64,000 bases of DNA from an uncultured Chloroflexota bacterium (GTDB lineage: Bacteria; Chloroflexota; Dehalococcoidia; Lucifugimonadales; UBA1127): positions 19,942 through 83,941 of the forward strand of contig CAJWQJ010000008.1 of NCBI GenBank assembly GCA_913045315.1, in the 5' to 3' direction. Each line of letters starts with the position of its first letter. Position 1 is the first letter of the stretch. The position numbers and the translations under genes are program-made. The notes under the pieces were generated by a model, which saw only the letters and a list, made by a program, of their open reading frames with translations, was not told the DNA's origin and ran no database searches. Positions 1-10,472 of the stretch are shown one piece after another.

Positions 1-1
1 T

Positions 2-1906
2 ATCCCAATTATAAGTGACACTGCTGTTGATAAGGATTTTGGAACAGGAGCATTAAAAGTTACTCCTGGGCATAGTCAGGTAGACTTTGAAATAGGCCAA
101 CGACACAACTTACCTATAGTGCAGGTAATTCAACACGACGGAAAAATGAATTCCAATGCTGGGTTATATGAAGGCATGGATAGATTTGATGCAAGGGAAG
201 CTATTGTAAATGATTTACAAAAAGAAAATTTACTTACAGACATTGAGGACAATACCCACTCAATCGGCCATTGCCAAAGATCGAGAGATATAGTGGAGCC
301 AATAGTGAGCAAACAATGGTTTGTTAATATAGAACCACTTGCAAAACCAGCTATAGCTGCTGTCAAAAAAGGTGAGATCGAAATACTACCTGAACGCTTT
401 AAAAGAGTTTATGAAAATTGGATGGAAAACATAAGAGACTGGTGCATAAGCCGACAATTATGGTGGGGGCATCGAATACCTGTTTGGTATTGCGATGATT
501 GCGAAAATGAAATCGTTGAGGTTGAAGATCCTACTCATTGCCATGAATGCAACTCAACATCATTGGTTCAAGATGATGATGTTTTAGATACATGGTTCAG
601 TTCAGGGTTATGGACTCACTCGACCCTTGGTTGGCCTGAAGAAACAGAAGATTTAAATTATTTCTATCCAACAACTGTAATGGAAACTGGTCATGACATT
701 TTATTCTTCTGGGTAGCAAGAATGATAATGATGGGAATTGAAAATATGGGAAAACCTCCATTTAAGACCGTTTTATTAAGTGGATTAATCCGGGATATTG
801 AAGGAACAAAAATGAGTAAAACTCGTGGAAACGTTATCGATCCACGAGAAGCGATTCTAGAATATGGATGTGATGCTCTCAGATTTGCTTTAACTATTGG
901 CACAGCTCCCGGAAACGATGGGAGATTAGGTCCCCAAAAATTAGAATCTGGTAGAAATTTTGCAAATAAAATTTGGAATGCCGCCAGATATGTCATGTTA
1001 TCAATAAAGGATGAAGACGATCTACGAAACTGGGAAAACCCTGAACCTCAAACTATGGAAGATCGATGGATCCTTAGCCGATTACAAAAATGTATATCTG
1101 ATGTCAATAGACTTCTTGACAGCTTCTTAATCGGAGAAGCTGAACAAGTAATATACGACTTTATCTGGAACGATTATTGTGATTGGTACATTGAGGTATC
1201 TAAAGTTCGATATAGAAATAATCATCTTCATTCACCGAGTATAATTCTTGTCCATGTAATGGAAAAAGCATTACGACTTCTTCATCCATTTATGCCTTTT
1301 ATAACTGAAGAAATTTGGAGTAAAATTAACTCCACAATACCTCAAGAAAACAAGCAGCCCGAATCAATTATGATTGCAGAATATCCTGAAAGCATATCTT
1401 CTCTAATTGATCTAGAATCTGAGAAATCCTTTGGTTTACTTACTGAAATCATCCGTATGATTAGAAATATTCGTGCTGAGTTTAAAATAACTCCTACTCA
1501 AAATCTTGCATTGATTATTCAACAAAATGAAGAAAAAATCCCTTTTGAAAATGGATTAGACATCATTAAATCTATTGGGCGAATAGATCCTTTGATAATT
1601 GCTGATAACAATAGTGAAGTTAATTTAAGCGGTTCTGTAAATAGTGTTATTGGAGATATCTCACTTACGGTGCCGATGGAAAATTTAGTTGATATTCAAA
1701 AAGAAACTCAACGTTTAGAAAAGGAACTTTCTGATGCTTCTAATTTGCAGCAAAATATTAGTAAACGGTTAGAAGATACACAATTTCTCTCTAAGGCACC
1801 TGAAGAAGTAATTGATCGTGAAAGAGAAAAAGTTGCCGATCTAGACCAAAGAATAAGCCAATTGGTTGAGCTTATAAAACAACTAGTGAATAAAAAAATG
1901 AATTAG
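2..1906 (+). CDS. valS: Valyl-tRNA synthetase, 5'-truncated by the window edge
   Basis: Frame stays open upstream of the track start (IPIISDTAVDKDFGTGALKVTPGHSQVDFEIGQRHNLPIVQV); KMSKTRGNVIDP motif; C-terminal coiled coil typical of ValRS. Confidence 0.95.
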   Translation: MPIISDTAVDKDFGTGALKVTPGHSQVDFEIGQRHNLPIVQVIQHDGKMNSNAGLYEGMDRFDAREAIVNDLQKENLLTDIEDNTHSIGHCQRSRDIVEPIVSKQWFVNIEPLAKPAIAAVKKGEIEILPERFKRVYENWMENIRDWCISRQLWWGHRIPVWYCDDCENEIVEVEDPTHCHECNSTSLVQDDDVLDTWFSSGLWTHSTLGWPEETEDLNYFYPTTVMETGHDILFFWVARMIMMGIENMGKPPFKTVLLSGLIRDIEGTKMSKTRGNVIDPREAILEYGCDALRFALTIGTAPGNDGRLGPQKLESGRNFANKIWNAARYVMLSIKDEDDLRNWENPEPQTMEDRWILSRLQKCISDVNRLLDSFLIGEAEQVIYDFIWNDYCDWYIEVSKVRYRNNHLHSPSIILVHVMEKALRLLHPFMPFITEEIWSKINSTIPQENKQPESIMIAEYPESISSLIDLESEKSFGLLTEIIRMIRNIRAEFKITPTQNLALIIQQNEEKIPFENGLDIIKSIGRIDPLIIADNNSEVNLSGSVNSVIGDISLTVPMENLVDIQKETQRLEKELSDASNLQQNISKRLEDTQFLSKAPEEVIDREREKVADLDQRISQLVELIKQLVNKKMN

Positions 1907-1912
1907 TTTATG

Positions 1913-2344
1913 CTATCTTGCATCTCTATAATCAACTACTATCCGATCTCCGTCTTTCAAAATTAAATCTTCGAAATCACCACTAAAAAGTTCTCCATTA
2001 AGGGAGATTTTAATTTCGGGAAGTTCTCTATATGGATTTTGATCACCCCACACTTCCATAAAATCTAAGAGAGTGAATTCTTTGCGGTCAGGTGATTCCA
2101 CATAGACTATCGATGATCCATCGTGAGTATGCAAAGCTTTCGTGCATTCTGGTTCTATTCCAATATTTGGTGGAAGCATCATTGGAGTTCCATTGGCAAC
2201 AATCACAATTGTCACTTGCATCTGAACTTTAAGATCTTCATGCGTTACACAATCATTTGACGTGATCGGTGTAGAGTTTTGGCAACCTGCAAAAGTAACT
2301 GCAACTAGAAAAAGAAATACAATTTTCATGATTTTAATACTCAT
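1913..2344 (-). CDS. Putative small lipoprotein of unknown function (LHTHDGSSIVYVESP motif)
   Basis: Lipobox-like FAGC after a hydrophobic signal; conserved-looking HTHD motif; follows secA and a hypothetical gene on the same strand. Confidence 0.7.
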   Translation of the reverse strand: MSIKIMKIVFLFLVAVTFAGCQNSTPITSNDCVTHEDLKVQMQVTIVIVANGTPMMLPPNIGIEPECTKALHTHDGSSIVYVESPDRKEFTLLDFMEVWGDQNPYRELPEIKISLNGELFSGDFEDLILKDGDRIVVDYRDAR

Positions 2345-2374
2345 AGTTACCTTTTCTCATAAATTTATGTCAAG

Positions 2375-3109
2375 TTATATTTTTAATCTTTCTATCGCAA
2401 TGTTTGTATCACTAGCGACTCTTGTAGGTTCACCCTTATTAACTCGTCTTTTAAACAAAAAATATAATATCCAAACGCTTAGCCTGTTAGTAGATACAGT
2501 CTCATTGCTCTTAAGCGAATCAAAGAATTCTTGAAGCAAAAATGAATTATTCTGTTCATATAGATGCATTAAAACTAATTCGTTATCAACTTTCTGATCA
2601 TGGAAACCTTTACTTATCAAATCTTTCAACAACATTTTACTTGAGACTTGATGAAGAGATTCTTCAACTATTACTCCATACCAGTAGTTTAGATAACCCC
2701 TATATTTAATAGTACCCAATAAATCCTTAATTTCATTTTGAGTGAATGCGTGCATGAATTCACCATTATTTAAATCATGTATAACCTCATTAGGATTTAC
2801 TAAATCAATAAGTTCACGAGTAAGCCTTCTGGCAAGTAATGGCCAATCAAAAGCCTCACCAAAAATTAAATAATTATATTGAATTCCCTTTTTAAATTCC
2901 TCAGTGACAAGGGGCCATTCGCCTATTGCTTTTAACAAAAAATATTTCCAATTGCCATGTTTTTGTATCGACGAACGAAGAGAAATTATTATAGATGACA
3001 CTTCATTAGATTGATTAACTTCGTTATATTTCCCAACTACATCAATTTTACTTGAAAAGACATCATATGAATTCATCCAACTAGTATCTTCTATATTCAA
3101 ATCTTTCAT
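2375..3109 (-). CDS. Hypothetical protein immediately downstream of secA
   Basis: 244-aa ORF, starts 2 nt from the secA stop on the same strand; no family recognised. Confidence 0.65.
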   Translation of the reverse strand: MKDLNIEDTSWMNSYDVFSSKIDVVGKYNEVNQSNEVSSIIISLRSSIQKHGNWKYFLLKAIGEWPLVTEEFKKGIQYNYLIFGEAFDWPLLARRLTRELIDLVNPNEVIHDLNNGEFMHAFTQNEIKDLLGTIKYRGYLNYWYGVIVEESLHQVSSKMLLKDLISKGFHDQKVDNELVLMHLYEQNNSFLLQEFFDSLKSNETVSTNRLSVWILYFLFKRRVNKGEPTRVASDTNIAIERLKI

Positions 3110-3110
3110 T

Positions 3111-5825
3111 TTAGACAGCTACACCATGACATCGTTTGTATTTCTTTCCACTGCCACAAGGACATTGGTCATTTCTTCCAATTTTTTCAGATGAACCTTT
3201 TGTGAAATTATTTGCAGGAGCTGAAGCGATAGGTCTCGATTGTTTTGTATGAATGTGCTTATTTCTAGAAGGGCTAGCATTTTTAGAAAATTCACTTCTG
3301 TATTCAGCTGAAGACAAATGGAATATACCTGAAACAATGTCATGTTGGATTGATAATAACATTTCTTGAAACTGTTCATGCCCTTGAGCTCTGTACGCTA
3401 CAAGGGGATCACGTTGACCAAAAGCTTGTAATCCAACGCCTTGTCTTAAATTTTCCATAGCTGTGAGGTGATTGACCCAATGAGAATCTATGGTTCTAAG
3501 CATAACCACCCGTTCAAGTTCACGCATTGCATCATATTTGAGTTGTTCTTCATTTTGGTCATAAATTAAAAATACATGATTCATTATGGTTTCTTTGATT
3601 TCGGGAGTGTCTAAATTAAATAGCTCATCAAAATCAAGATCTGAAATTCCTTCTCCAACTATCGAACTGATTTCCTGAACTAAATTTTGAGGATTTTGCC
3701 CATCAGTTTGATTTGAGTAAAAGTAATCATCCACTATCTGAACAAGTTCTTTTTCAACCATATCAGCAATATTTAATTTTAAATCAGCACCAGCTAAAAT
3801 TTTGACTCTTTCTCCATATATTACCTCTCGTTGCATATTAATTACGTCATCAAACTCTACCAAATGCTTCCGAATTTCAAAATTATGAGCTTCAACTTTT
3901 GTCTGGACATTTCCTATGGCTTTTGTAACCATATTTGCTTCTATGGGTTGATCTTCTTCTATACCGATAAGATCCATAAAGCCTTTAACTCTCTCCCCTC
4001 CAAAACGACGCATAACATCATCTTCTAGGGAAACATAAAATCTTGACTCTCCAGGGTCACCTTGCCTTCCGGACCTTCCTCTTAGCTGGTTATCAATCCT
4101 TCGAGCTTCATGTTTTTCTGTGCCTAACACATATAATCCACCTGATGATCGAACTAATTCTTGTTCTTTCTCCCATTCTTTGGAAAAATCATCTCGAATT
4201 TCAGATACTTGCACTGCATCTGTTTCCTTTTGGATCCCTCTTTTATACAATTCAGAACTTATTGAAGATTCTAGATTCCCACCTAATATAATGTCTGTAC
4301 CCCGACCTGCCATATTCGTTGCAACAGTAACAGAACCCATACGGCCAGCATTGGCAACAATACTTGCTTCTCTTTCATGGTTTTTTGCGTTCAAAACTTC
4401 ATGAGGAATTCCACGCTTTTTTAAAGACATACTCAATGATTCTGAGTTTTCTATAGAGGTAGTTCCAATTAATATAGGTCTTCCGGATTTATGTTTTTCC
4501 TCTATGTCCTCTACAATAGCTTTCCATTTAGAATTAGAAGTTTTATACACAACATCTGAATGATCATCACGAACCATAGGACGATTTGATGGGACTGGGA
4601 TAACCCCCAAACCATAGATCTTCATAAATTCTTCGGATTCAGTAGAAGCAGTTCCAGTCATGCCAGCAAGTTTCTCATACATTCTAAAGTAATTTTGCAA
4701 AGTAATGGTTGCATAAGTAATTGATTCTTGTCGGATACGAACACCTTCTTTTGCCTCAATCGCTTGATGCAAACCATCAGAAAACCTTCTGCCTTCCATT
4801 AATCGTCCAGTAAATTCGTCAACAATCACAATATTTCCACTTTGTACAACATAGTCTCGATCTTTTTTGTATATGACTGATGCACGAATAGCATTTTCAA
4901 CATAATGAATCAATTGAAAGTTTTCTGGATCATATAAATTTCCAAGATTCAATATTTTTTCCACTTTACTAATTCCTTCGTCAGTAAGTGTGATTCCACG
5001 ATTTTTCTCTTCAATCATGAAATCATTATTTTCCTGAAGCCTTGGAGTAATCTTAGCCATTGTTCCATACAATCTATTAGCTTCCTGTGCGGGACCACTT
5101 ATTATTAAAGGAGTTCGAGCTTCATCAATTAGAATGTAATCAACTTCATCCACAATTGAATAATTTAAACCCCTCTGAACAAGCATTTCTTCATCGACTG
5201 ACATATTATCTCTTAGGTAATCAAACCCGAACTCATGATTAGTCCCATAAGTAATGTCCGCTGCATATGCTTCTTTTCTACTAGCAGATTTCAATGACAT
5301 CAATCCTTTTGATGAATCGTTTGAATTCTGATCATAAATAAAAGATGTTTCATGTTGTAATGCGGAAACACTTAGCCCAAGACCTGAATAAACTGGCCCC
5401 ATCCATTGCACATCTCGTCGAGCAAGGTAATCATTAACAGTAACTATATGAACTCCTTTTCCAGAAATAGCATTTAAATATGCAGCTAATGTGGCAACTA
5501 AAGTTTTACCTTCACCAGTTTTCATCTCTGCAATGTTACCGTAATGGAGAACAAGTCCACCCAAAAGTTGAACATCATAATGTCTAAGCCCGATATGTCG
5601 AAAAGCAGACTCTCTTACTGCAGCAAAGGCTGATGGCAGAATATCTTCAATAGTTCGGCCTTCATGAAGTTGTTTTTGGAATTTTATAGTAGTTTCAATT
5701 AACTCAGAATCATTTAATGCAGAGTAATGGGCTTCGAACTCATTGATCTTTTCAATAACAGAATTGAATTTCTGCAAGGATTTATCTGACTTCTTCGTAA
5801 ATAATTTTGTAATACTTCCTATCAT
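3111..5825 (-). CDS. secA: Preprotein translocase ATPase SecA
   Basis: GEGKTLVATLAAYLNA, DEARTPLIISG, GRGTDIILGG, C-terminal zinc motif CPCGSGKKYKRCHG. Confidence 0.97.
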   Translation of the reverse strand: MIGSITKLFTKKSDKSLQKFNSVIEKINEFEAHYSALNDSELIETTIKFQKQLHEGRTIEDILPSAFAAVRESAFRHIGLRHYDVQLLGGLVLHYGNIAEMKTGEGKTLVATLAAYLNAISGKGVHIVTVNDYLARRDVQWMGPVYSGLGLSVSALQHETSFIYDQNSNDSSKGLMSLKSASRKEAYAADITYGTNHEFGFDYLRDNMSVDEEMLVQRGLNYSIVDEVDYILIDEARTPLIISGPAQEANRLYGTMAKITPRLQENNDFMIEEKNRGITLTDEGISKVEKILNLGNLYDPENFQLIHYVENAIRASVIYKKDRDYVVQSGNIVIVDEFTGRLMEGRRFSDGLHQAIEAKEGVRIRQESITYATITLQNYFRMYEKLAGMTGTASTESEEFMKIYGLGVIPVPSNRPMVRDDHSDVVYKTSNSKWKAIVEDIEEKHKSGRPILIGTTSIENSESLSMSLKKRGIPHEVLNAKNHEREASIVANAGRMGSVTVATNMAGRGTDIILGGNLESSISSELYKRGIQKETDAVQVSEIRDDFSKEWEKEQELVRSSGGLYVLGTEKHEARRIDNQLRGRSGRQGDPGESRFYVSLEDDVMRRFGGERVKGFMDLIGIEEDQPIEANMVTKAIGNVQTKVEAHNFEIRKHLVEFDDVINMQREVIYGERVKILAGADLKLNIADMVEKELVQIVDDYFYSNQTDGQNPQNLVQEISSIVGEGISDLDFDELFNLDTPEIKETIMNHVFLIYDQNEEQLKYDAMRELERVVMLRTIDSHWVNHLTAMENLRQGVGLQAFGQRDPLVAYRAQGHEQFQEMLLSIQHDIVSGIFHLSSAEYRSEFSKNASPSRNKHIHTKQSRPIASAPANNFTKGSSEKIGRNDQCPCGSGKKYKRCHGVAV

Positions 5826-5878
5826 ACTTAAAAAACCTTAATAAAATACTAAAATTTTTTTTTCGCAGAAAAAATGAA

Positions 5879-6832
5879 CTAAAAACCATCGAACATTGCG
5901 CCAACTGACCGACCACTATATATACGATTTATCGCCTCTCCGAGCAGAGGAGCGATTGTAATAACTGAAACCTTTTCTAGACCTGTGGTCTCTGCTTGAG
6001 GAACAGTATCCGTAACAATCATCTCTAGTATTGAACTATTTGAAATACGATCATTAGCTTTACCAGAAAATATTCCATGAGTAGAGCATGCATACACTTC
6101 TTTAGCACCAGCCAAAATAACTGCCTCCGCAGCAGAAGTTAATGATCCACCAGTGTCCGTTTCATCATCAAACATTATTGCTGTGGCCCCAACAACATCA
6201 CCTATAACATTTAACGCTTCACTGCCATCATCATTTCCTGTTCTACGCTTCTCAACAATTGCTAGCGGAGCACTTAATCTACTTGCCAAATCTCTAGCCC
6301 TTTTGCTTATTCCAACATCTACCGCTACTACAACTGGATTTTCAAAGGATTTGCTTTTTAGATAAGATGCTTGTAATGGTAGTGCAGTAAGTTCATCAAC
6401 AGGAATATTAAAAAAACCCTGGATTTGACCAGCATGTAAGTCCATTGTCAACAAACGATCAGCACCGGCAGCGGTAATTAAATCAGCAATTAACCTTGCT
6501 GTAATTGGAACTCGAGGTTGATCTTTCTTATCAGTCCTACCATATGCATAATAAGGAACCACTGCAGTAATTCTTCCTGCAGACGCCCTTTTTGCAGCAT
6601 CAATCATAATCAATAATTCCATAATGCTATCATTGACACTAGGTGAGCATGGTTGAATTATAAATACATCTTGTTGGCGAATATTTTCTTGATATTGGAC
6701 AAATGTATTCTCATTTGCAAATTTTGAAACTTCTGCAGAACCTAGTGGTATTTCCAAGTAATCACAAACTGATCTTGCAAGTGAAGGATGCCGATTTCCA
6801 GTAAAAATTTTAAGCTGATCTAAAGGTGGCAT
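5879..6832 (-). CDS. prs: Ribose-phosphate pyrophosphokinase
   Basis: GNRHPSLARSVCDYL, DLHAGQIQGFF, MFDDETDTGGSL PRPP-binding motif. Confidence 0.95.
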   Translation of the reverse strand: MPPLDQLKIFTGNRHPSLARSVCDYLEIPLGSAEVSKFANENTFVQYQENIRQQDVFIIQPCSPSVNDSIMELLIMIDAAKRASAGRITAVVPYYAYGRTDKKDQPRVPITARLIADLITAAGADRLLTMDLHAGQIQGFFNIPVDELTALPLQASYLKSKSFENPVVVAVDVGISKRARDLASRLSAPLAIVEKRRTGNDDGSEALNVIGDVVGATAIMFDDETDTGGSLTSAAEAVILAGAKEVYACSTHGIFSGKANDRISNSSILEMIVTDTVPQAETTGLEKVSVITIAPLLGEAINRIYSGRSVGAMFDGF

Positions 6833-6868
6833 TATTTTTACCTCTAAAAATAGGTTTGGAAACGTAAC

Positions 6869-6905
6869 AATAAGATTATAACATAGGAATCAAAATAATC
6901 TTATT
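6869..6905. promoter_or_regulatory. 11-bp perfect inverted repeat (AATAAGATTAT-N15-ATAATCTTATT) in the divergent prs/purA intergenic region
   Basis: Direct reading; arms 6869-6879 and 6895-6905. Confidence 0.5.
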
Positions 6906-6929
6906 ATTTGTTTGCATATCGACTCTTAG

Positions 6930-8279
<1,350 letters not shown>

Positions 8280-8297
8280 AAAGGGATTAATTTTTAT

Positions 8298-8912
8298 TCA
8301 AAGAAGTTTATATTGATATGGTTCATTGGCTTCAATATTTTCAGAAGTATTTAATCTAAAATCAATTTGCTGGATCAGTTTAGGTATTTTAGCTATGTCA
8401 CTTTCAAGAACTTGTCTAAGATTTCCTTGATGAAGAGCTGCTGCAGGGTGATACATAGGAAAAAAATACACTCCATTCCAATCAAAAAGTTCACCATGAA
8501 CTTTAGAAATAGAATTACCTGGAAGAAAATAGCTCAAAGCAAATCGACCTAAACCAACAATTACCTTTGGCTCAACTAATTTAATTTGTTTATCAAAATA
8601 TGGTCTGCACGACTCAATTTCAATTGGAATAGGGTCTCTATTATTTGGGGGGCGACATTTTACAATATTAGTTATGTAAACTTTATTTCTATCCATTCCA
8701 ATCTTTTCAAGCAGACTATCCAGTAGTTTACCGGCCTGACCAACAAACGGAATTCCTTGTTTGTCTTCATTAGAACCCGGAGCCTCTCCTACAAACATAA
8801 TGTCAGATGGAATAGGTCCTTCACCGGGAACAGCTAATATTCTCCCTTCACAGAGAGAACAAATTGAACATTTATTTATTTGTTCTCGCAATAAAGCATA
8901 TTCGGAATTCAT
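8298..8912 (-). CDS. Uracil-DNA glycosylase, family 4-type
   Basis: CxxC N-terminus, GEAPGSNEDKQGIPFVGQAGKLLD, YITNIVKCRPPNNRDP, YHPAAALH. Confidence 0.9.
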   Translation of the reverse strand: MNSEYALLREQINKCSICSLCEGRILAVPGEGPIPSDIMFVGEAPGSNEDKQGIPFVGQAGKLLDSLLEKIGMDRNKVYITNIVKCRPPNNRDPIPIEIESCRPYFDKQIKLVEPKVIVGLGRFALSYFLPGNSISKVHGELFDWNGVYFFPMYHPAAALHQGNLRQVLESDIAKIPKLIQQIDFRLNTSENIEANEPYQYKLL

Positions 8913-8936
8913 TTCAACCCAGAAAATCCTCAGATT

Positions 8937-8969
8937 TTGAATTCTTTATATTCAATACAAAGAATTCAA
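8937..8969. promoter_or_regulatory. 11-bp perfect inverted repeat (TTGAATTCTTT-N11-AAAGAATTCAA) in the udg/fbpA divergent region
   Basis: Direct reading; arms 8937-8947 and 8959-8969. Confidence 0.5.
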
Positions 8970-9028
8970 TAAAGTAAATATTTTTATCTATATTTAAGTC
9001 AACACTTAATTGTAAAAATAATATTGAA

Positions 9029-9043
9029 TTTCTAATTTAGAAA
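9029..9043. promoter_or_regulatory. Perfect 7-1-7 palindrome TTTCTAA-T-TTAGAAA upstream of the Fe(III)-binding protein gene
   Basis: Direct reading; 58 nt upstream of the ATG of the iron ABC operon. Confidence 0.45.
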
Positions 9044-9100
9044 GTATATACTAAACTAATAATTATATACACACATTCTTAAGAAGGAGAGTACCTATAA

Positions 9101-10207
9101 ATGAAACGTTATCTTTACATGTTCGCACTTACCCTCAGCGTTTTCGCACTTATCGGCTGTTCAAGTGATCCTGAAATAGTTGAAAAGATTGTTGAGGTTG
9201 AGGTAGAAAAGATTGTTGAGGTTGAAAAAGACCCAGGTAAGCTAGTTATTTATTCTGGAAGAAAAGAATCTCTAGTTGGACCAATAATTGATCAATTCGC
9301 TGACGCGACTGGAATTGAAGTAGAAGTAAAATATGGTTCTTCAGCACCTATTGCCGCTCTACTTATGGAAGAAGGGGACAAGAGCCCTGCTGATATTTTC
9401 TATGCTCAAGATCCAGGTGCCATTGGTTCAGTTGAAAGCATGTTACAGCCAATAAGTGACTCAATACTTACAAAAACCACTACTTCGGATGATGGTAAAA
9501 CTGAAACCAGTGCTCTAGTTCCTGATTGGGCTAAGTCACCATCTAATTTATGGACTGGTATTACTGGTAGAGCTCGTGTAGTTGTATATAACACTGCTAC
9601 AGTGACTGAAGCTGATTTACCTGACACCATGACTGGATTCTGTGATGCTAAATGGAAAGGCCGAATTGGTTGGGCTCCAAGCAATTCATCCTTCCAAACA
9701 ATGATTACTGCTATGAGAGCAGAATGGGGAGAAGCACAGACTAAGCAATGGATTGAATGCATCCGAGACAATGATGCATCAGTATATCCAAAAAATACCC
9801 CTCAAGTTGAAGCTGCAGCAAAAGGGGAAATTGATGTTGGATTTGTAAATCACTACTATCTTTACAAGTTTGTATTGGATAAGAGTGAGGGTGATCAATT
9901 CAAAGCTAGAAACTATCATCCAAGAACAGCTGGACCAGGTTCAATGGTAATGGTTTCTGCAGCAGGCATCCTTAAATCATCTGAAAACAAAGCAAATGCT
10001 GAAAAATTCCTTGAATTCATGCTTTCAGGTGTTAGTCAAAATTATTTCGCAAACTCAACAAGAGAATATCCTCTTATTGATGGCGTAAAAACTCATCCAT
10101 TGTTAACACCAATGAGTGAAATCAATAAACCCGGAGTAACATTAGCTGAGCTTCAAGATATAGCTGGCAGTGCAAAGCTACTTACTGATGCCGGTGTCTT
10201 AGACTAA
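9101..10207 (+). CDS. Fe(III) ABC transporter substrate-binding lipoprotein (FbpA/FutA-like)
   Basis: Lipobox IGCS, VEKIVEVEVEKIVEVEK linker, KLVIYSGRKESLVGPIIDQF; followed by FbpB/FbpC-type genes. Confidence 0.9.
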   Translation: MKRYLYMFALTLSVFALIGCSSDPEIVEKIVEVEVEKIVEVEKDPGKLVIYSGRKESLVGPIIDQFADATGIEVEVKYGSSAPIAALLMEEGDKSPADIFYAQDPGAIGSVESMLQPISDSILTKTTTSDDGKTETSALVPDWAKSPSNLWTGITGRARVVVYNTATVTEADLPDTMTGFCDAKWKGRIGWAPSNSSFQTMITAMRAEWGEAQTKQWIECIRDNDASVYPKNTPQVEAAAKGEIDVGFVNHYYLYKFVLDKSEGDQFKARNYHPRTAGPGSMVMVSAAGILKSSENKANAEKFLEFMLSGVSQNYFANSTREYPLIDGVKTHPLLTPMSEINKPGVTLAELQDIAGSAKLLTDAGVLD

Positions 10208-10226
10208 TTAACAAAGGAAGTTAAAT

Positions 10227-10370
10227 ATGGAAGCATACTGCTTTAAATGCAGAAAAAAAACAGAAATGAAAAATACTGTTGCGGCAACTTTAAAAAATGG
10301 TAAGCCAGCAACAAAAGGATCATGTGCAATATGTGACGCAAATATGTCACGTATTGGGAAGCACAGTTAA
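10227..10370 (+). CDS. DUF5679-like small zinc-ribbon protein, 47 aa (absent from the ORF track)
   Basis: Translated by hand: MEAYCFKCRKKTEMKNTVAATLKNGKPATKGSCAICDANMSRIGKHS; two CxxC knuckles plus NGxPATKGxC and RIGK; RBS-like aaggaag upstream. Confidence 0.85.
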   Translation: MEAYCFKCRKKTEMKNTVAATLKNGKPATKGSCAICDANMSRIGKHS

Positions 10371-10472
10371 GGATTCAAAATGTTAATTGGAACTATTATC
10401 AGAATGACATCTTGTACAATACTTACAGGAATCATTCTGGTAGTAGTTCATAAGATTCAATAAAATGATACT

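Noticed and set aside
2262-2534. 90-aa plus-strand ORF
   Set aside because: Overlaps the lipoprotein start and hypothetical gene on the other strand; no coding signature.
3119-3379. 86-aa minus-strand ORF inside secA
   Set aside because: Out-of-frame reading within the secA C-terminus, which has the conserved SEC-C motif in the main frame.
9178-9235. Repeated GTTGAAAAGATTGTTGAGGTTGA units
   Set aside because: Encodes the VEKIVEVEVEKIVEVEK linker common in lipoproteins of this kind; not an independent DNA repeat.
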